Shown here: positions 1 through 5,822 of the stretch, piece by piece
Numbering within the stretch: the stretch's first letter is position 1
Layout of the letters: each line of letters starts with the position of its first letter
Assembly: GCA_007123975.1 (NCBI GenBank)
Contig: SLFZ01000133.1
Coordinates: 1 to 6,675 of the forward strand
Source of the DNA: Candidatus Izemoplasma sp.
GTDB taxonomy: Bacteria > Bacillota_I > Bacilli_A > Izemoplasmatales > Izemoplasmataceae
Length of the DNA stretch: 6,675 nt
Reading direction: 5' to 3'
Position numbers and translations under genes: made by a program
The notes under the pieces: model-generated
Told to the model about the DNA's origin: nothing
The model's database searches: none
The model's input: only the letters and a program-made list of their open reading frames with translations

Positions 1-2
1 GC

Positions 3-524
3 CACTATGACGCCGTGGAAGACATTGACTTTAACACGCTTTACCACAACGTCGGGAAGCGGTTGTTGCTGGTGGATTTGGATAATACGTTGATTCCGTA
101 TGATGTCTTTGAACCGACCGAGGAACACTGCCGCTGGGTCGAAAAACTTCAAAAGATCGGCTACGAAGTCATCGTCGTTTCCAACAACCACGGCCTGCGC
201 ATCAAACGCGCCCGTGAGGTTCTTGGCGTGACCGTCATCGGTTCAGCCAAAAAACCGTTAAAACGCGGGTTTAAACGCGCCATGCGCTTTGCCTCAACGC
301 ATTATGAGAAAGGTGAAATTCTCGTGATTGGTGATCAACTCATGACCGATGTCTACGGCGCGAAACGCAGTGGCTTGGACGCGATTTTGGTGAAACCCAT
401 TAAACGCCGTAGCGAGAAGTGGTACACGAAAATTTTACGCCGCATTGAGTCGGGTGTGTTACGGCGGATAAAACGGAAGTACCCAGAAGTCTATGAGGAG
501 TTGAAACTCGATGACCGCGGTTAA
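3..524 (+). CDS. yqeG: YqeG-family HAD phosphatase, 5' end outside window
   Basis: This is a HAD-superfamily phosphatase of the YqeG type. The family is related to yeast Gep4, a phosphatidylglycerophosphate phosphatase, so a phospholipid or other small phosphate substrate is possible, but the bacterial substrate is not settled. Numbering from the GTG at 15, motif I is DLDNT (21-25, nucleophile D21), motif II is VVSNN (54-58), the motif III lysine lies in KKP (79-81), and motif IV is GDQLMTD (106-112). The C-terminus is basic. The frame is open upstream of the GTG (H-Y-D-A before it), and family members carry about a dozen more residues before this point. I therefore infer that the GTG is internal and the true start lies before base 1. 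The 3' end overlaps yqeH by 14 bases. The family is certain; the exact reaction is not. Confidence 0.93.
   Translation, partial: HYDAVEDIDFNTLYHNVGKRLLLVDLDNTLIPYDVFEPTEEHCRWVEKLQKIGYEVIVVSNNHGLRIKRAREVLGVTVIGSAKKPLKRGFKRAMRFASTHYEKGEILVIGDQLMTDVYGAKRSGLDAILVKPIKRRSEKWYTKILRRIESGVLRRIKRKYPEVYEELKLDDRG
495..500 (+). promoter_or_regulatory. Shine-Dalgarno of yqeH
   Basis: GAGGAG lies 10 bases before the ATG at 511, inside the end of yqeG. It supports that ATG as the yqeH start. Confidence 0.7.
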
Positions 525-1584
525 ATGCCATGGCTGCGGAGGCACGCTTCAAAACCGCGATGCCGACGCGCCGTTTTACACCCCGAAACCACCAGCCGAG
601 GACGTGCTCTGCCAACGCTGTTATCGAATGCGTCACTATGGCGAGATTTTACCTGCCCGCGTCGATGCACGGGCGTATGCCGACATGCTGAAAGACGCAC
701 GCATTGAACACGCATTGGTCGTCAACGTGGTTGATCTCTTTGACCTCGAAGGATCCATCTTGCCTAACATCAACGCCCTCACCAACCAAAGCGATGTGCT
801 CGTTGCCTTAAACAAACGCGATGTCTTGCCCAGAAGCGTCAACGACGGCAAACTGAGACACCGTGCCTTGCCGATGCTCAAACGCCGTGGTTTAGAGGCG
901 AAGGACGCCGTTGTGGTGAGCGCTGAGAAGAAGATTGGCATCGACCACCTCATCGACCGTATCGCCCAGATGGCGCGTGGTCGGGATATCTATGTCGTCG
1001 GTGCGACCAACGTCGGCAAGAGTTCGTTGATCAACGCGATGTTGTCGGCGGCTTCTGAACGCAAGCTCAACCCGATCACCGTCTCAAAAGCACGAGGCAC
1101 GACACAAGGACTCATCGCGATTCCTTTTGAGGATTCGACGCTTTACGACACGCCGGGCCTTTTTAATCAACACCACGCCTCGGCGCTGCTTGATGATGCG
1201 GCGATGAAACACATTCAGCCCACCAGAGAAATCAAACCCCGCGTCTACCAACTTTCGCCACCACAAACGCTCTTTCTGGCGGGACTGGCACGCTTGGATA
1301 TCGAATCGACGTCGCCTGTGTCGGCAATCGTTTACGCTGGTGACGACGTGAACGTGCACCGCCGAAAAACCGACGGTGCCGATCTGTTTTTCGACACCCA
1401 CGGCGGCGAGACGTTGATGCCTTTTGTCGGCGCGCTTGATTCGAAAACATCGTTTTCGTTCCGGCATGGGAAACACGATATCGTGATACCCGGCCTGGCG
1501 TTTGTGAGTGTGAGCGGTCCCGTGCGCGTCACGGTGCACACACCGAAAGGACTCAACCCCTACAAACGTGGTGCGTTGATATGA
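511..1584 (+). CDS. yqeH: YqeH circularly permuted ribosome-biogenesis GTPase
   Basis: This is a GTPase needed for 30S ribosomal subunit assembly in Bacilli, acting in the cytoplasm on pre-ribosomes. An N-terminal zinc-finger-like module has C6-x2-C9 (CHGCGG) and C34-x2-C37 (CQRC). The G motifs follow in permuted order, which is diagnostic: G4 NKRD (101-104), G5 SAEK (137-140), then G1 GATNVGKSS (164-172), a GTT switch region (196-198) and G3 DTPG (213-216). About 140 further residues form the C-terminal domain typical of YqeH. The length of 357 aa is close to the usual size of about 365. The ATG at 511 follows a good ribosome-binding site and places the first zinc-finger cysteine at residue 6, as in homologues. 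It overlaps yqeG by 14 bases and yqeK by 4 (ATGA), so translation is probably coupled. In B. subtilis, aroE and yhbY follow; here yqeK follows at once. Confidence 0.97.
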   Translation: MTAVKCHGCGGTLQNRDADAPFYTPKPPAEDVLCQRCYRMRHYGEILPARVDARAYADMLKDARIEHALVVNVVDLFDLEGSILPNINALTNQSDVLVALNKRDVLPRSVNDGKLRHRALPMLKRRGLEAKDAVVVSAEKKIGIDHLIDRIAQMARGRDIYVVGATNVGKSSLINAMLSAASERKLNPITVSKARGTTQGLIAIPFEDSTLYDTPGLFNQHHASALLDDAAMKHIQPTREIKPRVYQLSPPQTLFLAGLARLDIESTSPVSAIVYAGDDVNVHRRKTDGADLFFDTHGGETLMPFVGALDSKTSFSFRHGKHDIVIPGLAFVSVSGPVRVTVHTPKGLNPYKRGALI

Positions 1585-2162
1585 TGGAGCGAATCATCGA
1601 GGATTTGAAGCGAATCTACCGCCATCGTCCCGATCGTTTACGCCATGTATATGGTGTGCGAGACATGGCCGTTCGACTCGGTAAGATTCACGGGGCCGAC
1701 CTTGATACGTTGCGCTTGGCCGCATATTTACACGACATCACCAAGTACGAAGACGAAGCCTTTCAACGCACGTGGGCCCTCAAACGCGTCAGCGAAGAAA
1801 CCCTCGCGCGTTTTGACAAGCCGCTCTGGCATGCCTTTAGCGCTGCGGCGGTGGCGAAAGAAGTCTACGGCATTGACGATGAGACGGTGCTTACGGCGAT
1901 TGAACACCATACCGTTGGCCGTCCTAAGATGAACCTGATTGAGAAGATTTTGTTTATTAGCGATTACATTGAACCGACAAGGCTATACCCGGCGTGTGTG
2001 AAAGCTCGAGAAATTGCTTTTAACGATTTAGACCACGCCGTTAACGTTGCGTTAGAAGAAGGCATCCGTCACTACGAGAAAGTCGGTGGAAAGATTCCCG
2101 ATCTCGCCTACGATGCGCACCACCATTACGCCAAACGAGGAGGACATCATGAGCAAAATTAA
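1581..2162 (+). CDS. yqeK: YqeK HD-domain Ap4A hydrolase
   Basis: This is an HD-superfamily metal-dependent phosphohydrolase. YqeK proteins of Bacillota hydrolyse diadenosine tetraphosphate symmetrically to ADP, lowering a stress-linked dinucleotide. The visible metal ligands are H22 (RHVYGV), H51-D52 (LHDITK), H84 (WHAFSAA), H109-H110 (EHHTVG) and D128 in the family signature SDYIEPTR. The length of 193 aa matches the stand-alone family (about 186 in B. subtilis). The start overlaps the yqeH stop as ATGA; a second ATG at 1584 would shorten the protein by one residue. No strong Shine-Dalgarno is visible, so coupling to yqeH is likely. In many relatives nadD lies directly upstream of yqeK or is fused to it. 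Here there is no room for it, and the protein begins directly with the HD domain. Confidence 0.95.
   Translation: MMERIIEDLKRIYRHRPDRLRHVYGVRDMAVRLGKIHGADLDTLRLAAYLHDITKYEDEAFQRTWALKRVSEETLARFDKPLWHAFSAAAVAKEVYGIDDETVLTAIEHHTVGRPKMNLIEKILFISDYIEPTRLYPACVKAREIAFNDLDHAVNVALEEGIRHYEKVGGKIPDLAYDAHHHYAKRGGHHEQN
2137..2143 (+). promoter_or_regulatory. Shine-Dalgarno of rsfS, decides the start
   Basis: GAGGAGG sits 5 bases before the ATG at 2149. This near-consensus site selects that ATG over the upstream in-frame ATG at 2086, whose 21 extra codons lie entirely inside yqeK and do not resemble the RsfS family. Confidence 0.85.
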
Positions 2163-2487
2163 ACTGATTATCGAAGCCCTTGACAACTTAAAACTGCATG
2201 ATATTGTCGTCTACGACATGCGTGAGCGCAGCCCGTTTTTCGACTACTTTGTGCTGTCAACGGCGACCAACACCCGCCAACTCAAGGCCGCGGTGGACCA
2301 CGTGAAAGAACACCTCGCAGCCAAAGAATATCCGACGCCGGCGGTTGAGGGCACGCATTCAAATGCGTGGATTTTGATGGACGCCAAAGACATCGTCGTG
2401 AACATTTTCACGGCTGAAGAGCGCGCCTTTTACAACATTGAGAAGATGTTGGCCGACGTCCAAAAAATCGATGTGTCGACGCGTTGA
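2149..2487 (+). CDS. rsfS: RsfS ribosomal silencing factor
   Basis: RsfS (YbeB/Iojap family, YqeL in B. subtilis) binds uL14 on the 50S subunit and blocks 30S joining, slowing translation in starvation or stationary phase. The 112-aa product has the full family pattern. The N-terminal helix (KLIIEALDNLKLHDIVVYD) is followed by FDYFVLSTATNTRQLKAAVD (31-50), which corresponds to the SDYFVI-type motif. The C-terminal core contains NAWILMD (72-78), DIVVNIF (81-87) and ERAFYNIEKM (91-100). A TGA stop ends the gene. The start overlaps the end of yqeK by 14 bases, and the stop is interlocked with the yqeM start. With YqeH, this makes two ribosome-directed proteins in one operon. Confidence 0.96.
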   Translation: MSKIKLIIEALDNLKLHDIVVYDMRERSPFFDYFVLSTATNTRQLKAAVDHVKEHLAAKEYPTPAVEGTHSNAWILMDAKDIVVNIFTAEERAFYNIEKMLADVQKIDVSTR

Positions 2488-3143
2488 AACACACCTACGA
2501 TGCGCTGGCTCCAATCTACGACGCCTTGGTTGATTCCACCGTCATCGAGACCACGATAAACCTCATTACCCAACACGCATCACATGGCCGTGTGCTTGAA
2601 GTTGGATGCGGCACCGCCGCCGTGTCAAGGCGGCTTGCATCGCGTGGTTACACGGTCGATGCCTTTGACGATTCCGACGCGATGCTCGATGCGGCCGCCT
2701 ATCACATCGGGCAGGAAGGCGTGCGCGTCAACCTGTTTCGTCACGACGCAAGAGAAGCCTACGCCGGCGGGTACGATGTTGTTGTCATGGCCGTTGACGT
2801 TATCAATCATTTCGTGACAACCAAAGACCTCACCGCTGCCTTGCGTCACGCCGAAGCCGCGTTGAACCCTGGTGGGCTGCTCGTCTTTGATGCCTTAACA
2901 GCAGACTATCTGGAAAGCCTCATCGGCCATAAAGAGACCATTGAGGTCGATGGTGAGCTGTGGACGTGGACGGTTGAGGCGGACGATGAAGCCGTGTTGC
3001 ACCGCATCGAGGCAGGAAGCACGTCGTATCAACACCGTGAACGATTATACCCGCTTGAAGAAATCCTTAAACGGGTGCCCATGCTTGAGGAAGTTGATCG
3101 TGTAAAAACCGACAGCCGCACGCATCTTGTGCTTAAAAAGTAA
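2484..3143 (+). CDS. yqeM: YqeM class I SAM-dependent methyltransferase
   Basis: This is a class I methyltransferase in the position and with the N-terminus (YDALAPIYDALVD, 5-17) of the YqeM family. The substrate is unknown. The SAM-binding motif I is VLEVGCGTA (37-45), the acidic end of strand beta2 is FDDSDAML (61-68), and motif IV corresponds to YDVVVMAVDVINHF (97-110). NPGGLLVFDALT (128-139) is the usual motif after helix D. At 219 aa it is somewhat shorter than B. subtilis YqeM (about 247), mostly toward the C-terminal half. The start is a TTG interlocked with the rsfS stop (TTGA, 2484-2487), and no good Shine-Dalgarno precedes it, so translation probably depends on ribosomes ending rsfS. 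It is the last gene before a terminator-like hairpin. The methyltransferase call is firm; assignment to YqeM rests on position and N-terminus. Confidence 0.9.
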   Translation: MKHTYDALAPIYDALVDSTVIETTINLITQHASHGRVLEVGCGTAAVSRRLASRGYTVDAFDDSDAMLDAAAYHIGQEGVRVNLFRHDAREAYAGGYDVVVMAVDVINHFVTTKDLTAALRHAEAALNPGGLLVFDALTADYLESLIGHKETIEVDGELWTWTVEADDEAVLHRIEAGSTSYQHRERLYPLEEILKRVPMLEEVDRVKTDSRTHLVLKK

Positions 3144-3146
3144 ACG

Positions 3147-3188
3147 AACACCCCGCGCGTACCATCGCATTGAAAGGGGTGTTTTTTT
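3147..3188 (+). terminator. Terminator-like hairpin between yqeM and comEA, overlapping the comEA RBS
   Basis: AACACCCC (3147-3154) and GGGGTGTT (3176-3183) form a perfect 8-bp stem. The loop is 21 bases and can hold a small inner GCG/CGC pairing. Seven T residues (3182-3188) follow and run straight into the comEA ATG at 3189. It has the form of an intrinsic terminator ending the yqeG-yqeM transcript. The long loop and the overlap with the comEA ribosome-binding site make partial read-through or RBS masking equally possible. Confidence 0.6.
3174..3181 (+). promoter_or_regulatory. Shine-Dalgarno of comEA inside hairpin arm
   Basis: AAGGGGTG lies 7 bases before the ATG at 3189 and is a good match to the anti-Shine-Dalgarno complement. 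Its GGGGTG part is paired in the right arm of the hairpin at 3147-3183, so folding would hide it from ribosomes. Confidence 0.65.
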
Positions 3189-3734
3189 ATGAAAATCGAT
3201 CGAAAGGTAAAGGCCGTGTTAATCGCCGCAGGCGCTCTATTGATGGTGGCGATATCGTTGACGGCGAACCGCATTACTTCGCATGAAATACCAGAAACCC
3301 TGTTTGTCGATGTCATCTCCGACGTTGAGCACGATGCGTGGATTGTCGTCGACCTTAAAGGCGCCGTGAGGATGCCCGGTGTCTACCGTGTGGAGGAAGG
3401 CACGCGGCTTCACGCGCTCATCGAAAGGGCTGGCGGGTTGCGTGCCGATGCGTGCGTCGAGTCCATCAACCTTGCAGTGGTGGTGCACGACCAAAGCATG
3501 GTTCGCGTGCCTTTTTGTGGTGAAAATACGGCAGAAGAAAACGGCAAGGTGTCGCTTTCAACCGCGAGCAAAGAGCAACTGACGAGCCTGCCTTCCATCG
3601 GCCCGGCCACGGCTGAACGCATCATTGAGTACAGGGAGACGCATGGTCCGTTTAAGGACATTGATGACATCGTGAACGTCAGCGGCATCGGTGAAAGCAC
3701 GCTTGAAACAATTCGACCGTACGTGGTGCCTTGA
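3189..3734 (+). CDS. comEA: ComEA membrane-anchored competence DNA receptor
   Basis: ComEA binds incoming double-stranded DNA outside the membrane and hands it to the ComEC channel. Residues 7-26 form one hydrophobic segment after a basic start (MKIDRKVK), a membrane anchor with the rest outside. Residues about 51-110 are the SLBB-like domain (VDLKGAVRMPGVYRV, then AGGL and INLA). Residues about 120-181 are the helix-hairpin-helix DNA-binding domain, with hairpins LPSIGPATA (134-142) and VSGIGESTL (164-172) and the EYRETHGPF link. The usual NxNTA lead-in reads SLSTA here. Two cysteines, C89 and C110, flank the end of the SLBB region and could pair outside the cell. The length of 181 aa is close to the family norm of about 205. 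The ATG has a good ribosome-binding site within a hairpin. The stop lies inside the start of comEC; comEB, present between them in B. subtilis, is missing. Confidence 0.95.
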   Translation: MKIDRKVKAVLIAAGALLMVAISLTANRITSHEIPETLFVDVISDVEHDAWIVVDLKGAVRMPGVYRVEEGTRLHALIERAGGLRADACVESINLAVVVHDQSMVRVPFCGENTAEENGKVSLSTASKEQLTSLPSIGPATAERIIEYRETHGPFKDIDDIVNVSGIGESTLETIRPYVVP

Positions 3735-5778
3735 GGGGACACTCCACCGCCCGGCGCTTGTGGTGCTCGGTGTGGCGCTCGCGGTATGGTTTTGGCCGGT
3801 TTGGGTGGTGCTTGGGTGGTTGATGGTCCGCTTTTTTGGGCTTGATAAGAAAGTCTTTCTTATCGCGATTGTGGTGGGTCTGTGCTTTTTTTTGCGGCAT
3901 GCCACGCACACTGTCAAGCCTTTTGAATCGGCCAGTTTGACGGGGACTGTGGTGCGCATTGAGCGCGAGGGGACACGGCTTTTGATTCAGGGTGATGGCG
4001 TGCGTGTCTGGGTTTATGTGGAAAGCGCTGACGTGCGCGCCGGCGATTTGGTTCACGTGGTCGGTAGGCCCGCACGCCTTGAATCGCGGGGATTGCCATA
4101 CGCGTTTGACTACATTAGTTACCTTGAGGCCGTCGGTATCGGCGGGGTTATTTACGACGCCGAGGTTGAACGACTAGAGTGTGGGACGAGTGTATACCGG
4201 TTGCGCGAGGCCGTTGAACGAAGGGTTAAAGGCTTCGACGAGGCACGTCCCTTTTTGGCGGCGCTTTTAATGGCCGAACGCGAAGGGATTGATGAAACGG
4301 GAGTGCTCGGGCATGCGCGGTTTTTGGGTGTGGCGCATGTCTTTGCGATCAGCGGCCTGCATGTGACGTTGCTGGCGGGGCTTGTGGGCAAAGCGGTGAA
4401 ACGCGTCACAAAGCGCGATGGAATTGCGGAAGTGTCCGCGGTCGTGGTTGCGTTGCTTTATGCGTTGGTGGCGACGTTTTCACCGTCGGCTCTGCGTGCG
4501 GCGATGGTGGTTGGTTTCGTCGTATTGGCCCGTCGGTTCAACACCAAACACACGACCTTTGATGCCTTGTCGATGGCGTTTTTGGTGTCGATGTTTATCA
4601 ATCCCTTGGCAATTCGTTTGGTGGCGTTTCAGCTGAGTTTTTTGGTTGCATCCTCCATTGTGTTGGTGCGCGAGACGATGAAAGGGAAAACAGCGATGGC
4701 GCAAGCGTGGCGCGTGAGCGTGCTCGCTTTTTTAGCGACGGTTCCAATCATTAGCGCCTTTGAGGCGGCGGTGCATCCCTTTACGGTGGTGTTTAATGTC
4801 GCCGTGGTCGGAGCGATGAGTACGCTGGTGTTGCCGCTGGCGTTTTTGACCTTTGCTATGCCCATGATAGAACCGCTCTTCATGATTGTCACGACGGTGT
4901 TTGAAACCATGCTCGAAGCGTTAGCGACGGTGTTTTCCTGGCGTATTCGACTCTATTTTTCATCGTCGTGGACGAGGTTGCTTTACTATGGTTTGTTTGT
5001 GCTCGCCCATGGGGCATCGCGCCACCGAAAGCGGTATGCGGCGATGCTTGGTCTGCTGGTTGTCATCGTGCACATGACGCCATACCTTGATCCTCGTTCA
5101 CACGCCATTTTCTTTCATGTTCACGGCGATGCGGCGCTTTTGCGCGATCGGCACAACCGATGCACCGTGCTCATTGATACGGGCGAGGCCGATGCCCAAG
5201 AAAGCCTTGTCCAAAGTTTGCGTGGTCTGCATGTCACAAGGCTTGATTACGTGTTTATCTCGCACCGCCACACCGATCATTATGGCGCGTATGAATCGGT
5301 GGCGAACGCGTTTCCTATTGGAAAAACCATCACCAATGTCAACCAAACCAAGGTCGAAGGCGAGCCGTTTTCGTGCGGGAACATGGTTATTTACGTGTTT
5401 CCAATGGAGGGTGAGTACGCGGGTGAAAACGACCGCTCAACGGTGATGAAAATATGGTTAGAAGATGAAGTTTTCTTGTTCACCGGCGACATTGAAGGCA
5501 AAAGGGAAGCGGCGATGTTGGATGAAGATTTGCGCGCGACGTTTTTGAAGGTCGCACATCACGGATCGATCACGTCTAGCCACCCGGATTTCCTAACGCG
5601 CGTCGGTGCGCGCGATGCGTTGATTAGCACCCACCGACATAACCGGTTCAACCACCCGTCTTCGGTTGTGGTCGACCGTCTCACGGCGCATGGAATGGTG
5701 GTGCACCGCACCGATCAGGAAGGCACGGTGTGGTTTCGGTATTTTTTTGGTTCACGCACAAAAAACACCGTTCCATAG
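3691..5778 (+). CDS. comEC: ComEC DNA-uptake channel protein
   Basis: ComEC is the polytopic inner-membrane protein that passes single-stranded DNA into the cytoplasm. Two hydrophobic segments (about 22-50 and 54-70) are followed by an outside loop with the OB-like DUF4131 domain (about 79-165). The Competence domain starts near 185 and carries HVFAISGLHVTLLAG (216-230), SALRAAMV (266-273) and many membrane segments to about 462. The C-terminal metallo-beta-lactamase domain (about 470-690) has SHRHTDH (524-530, HxHxDH), LFTGD (596-600), VAHHGS (621-626) and NRFNHPS (651-657), so its metal site looks intact. At 695 aa it is shorter than B. subtilis ComEC (776). The start is uncertain. The GTG at 3691 overlaps comEA by 44 bases, and a TTG at 3703 is also in frame. 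The next starts (GTG at 3760 and 3763) would cut off HRPAL, which resembles the family N-terminus. GAGGGG at 3733-3738 serves no nearby in-frame start. Confidence 0.96.
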   Translation: MKARLKQFDRTWCLEGTLHRPALVVLGVALAVWFWPVWVVLGWLMVRFFGLDKKVFLIAIVVGLCFFLRHATHTVKPFESASLTGTVVRIEREGTRLLIQGDGVRVWVYVESADVRAGDLVHVVGRPARLESRGLPYAFDYISYLEAVGIGGVIYDAEVERLECGTSVYRLREAVERRVKGFDEARPFLAALLMAEREGIDETGVLGHARFLGVAHVFAISGLHVTLLAGLVGKAVKRVTKRDGIAEVSAVVVALLYALVATFSPSALRAAMVVGFVVLARRFNTKHTTFDALSMAFLVSMFINPLAIRLVAFQLSFLVASSIVLVRETMKGKTAMAQAWRVSVLAFLATVPIISAFEAAVHPFTVVFNVAVVGAMSTLVLPLAFLTFAMPMIEPLFMIVTTVFETMLEALATVFSWRIRLYFSSSWTRLLYYGLFVLAHGASRHRKRYAAMLGLLVVIVHMTPYLDPRSHAIFFHVHGDAALLRDRHNRCTVLIDTGEADAQESLVQSLRGLHVTRLDYVFISHRHTDHYGAYESVANAFPIGKTITNVNQTKVEGEPFSCGNMVIYVFPMEGEYAGENDRSTVMKIWLEDEVFLFTGDIEGKREAAMLDEDLRATFLKVAHHGSITSSHPDFLTRVGARDALISTHRHNRFNHPSSVVVDRLTAHGMVVHRTDQEGTVWFRYFFGSRTKNTVP
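3844..3864. repeat. 21-base perfect palindrome inside comEC
   Basis: GATAAGAAAG (3844-3853) and CTTTCTTATC (3855-3864) are exact reverse complements around a single central T. In RNA this gives a 9-bp stem with a 3-base loop. It lies in codons for LDKKVFLI between the first two membrane segments of ComEC. No T-tract follows directly, so it does not look like a terminator. A protein-binding site or chance codon pattern are the alternatives. Confidence 0.6.
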
Positions 5779-5787
5779 CGTGGTTTG

Positions 5788-5796
5788 TGGTACAAT
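5788..5796 (+). promoter_or_regulatory. Possible extended -10 promoter for holA
   Basis: TG, one base, then TACAAT (TGn-TACAAT) fits the extended -10 pattern of the main vegetative sigma factor. No convincing -35 hexamer lies 16-18 bases upstream. Transcription would start near 5803, giving a leader of about 20 bases that includes the holA Shine-Dalgarno. Placement just after the comEC stop supports a separate holA promoter. Confidence 0.45.
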
Positions 5797-5807
5797 GGGT
5801 GTGATGA

Positions 5808-5816
5808 AAGATGGTG
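5808..5816 (+). promoter_or_regulatory. Shine-Dalgarno of holA
   Basis: AAGATGGTG matches the consensus AAGGAGGTG at 7 of 9 bases and ends 6 bases before the ATG at 5823. This favours that ATG over the in-frame ATG at 5811 and GTG at 5814, which overlap the site. Confidence 0.55.
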
Positions 5817-5822
5817 ACGCCG

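Noticed and set aside
1442..1458. Seven-base inverted repeat CGAAAAC/GTTTTCG in yqeH
   Set aside because: Arms of this length with a short loop are expected by chance a few times in a window of this size.
1084..1539. Long open frame on the minus strand (151 aa)
   Set aside because: It lies opposite the well-supported yqeH; its sequence is rich in His, Arg and Cys and has no recognisable domain, as expected for a shadow frame.
2086..2148. Upstream in-frame ATG that would extend RsfS to 133 aa
   Set aside because: The extra 21 residues lie inside yqeK and do not fit the family; the ATG at 2149 has a near-perfect ribosome-binding site.
3731..3734. TTGA at the comEA stop, like the rsfS-yqeM junction
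   Set aside because: The TTG is not in the comEC frame and leads to no plausible protein.
3558..4056. Two overlapping minus-strand open frames (133 and 125 aa)
   Set aside because: They are opposite comEA and comEC, of low complexity and without motifs or ribosome-binding sites.
5738..5769. A/T-rich inverted repeat (GGTATTTTTT with AAAAAACACC) near the end of comEC
   Set aside because: It has one mismatch, lies in coding sequence before the stop, and no T-tract follows on the + strand, so it is not a supported terminator.
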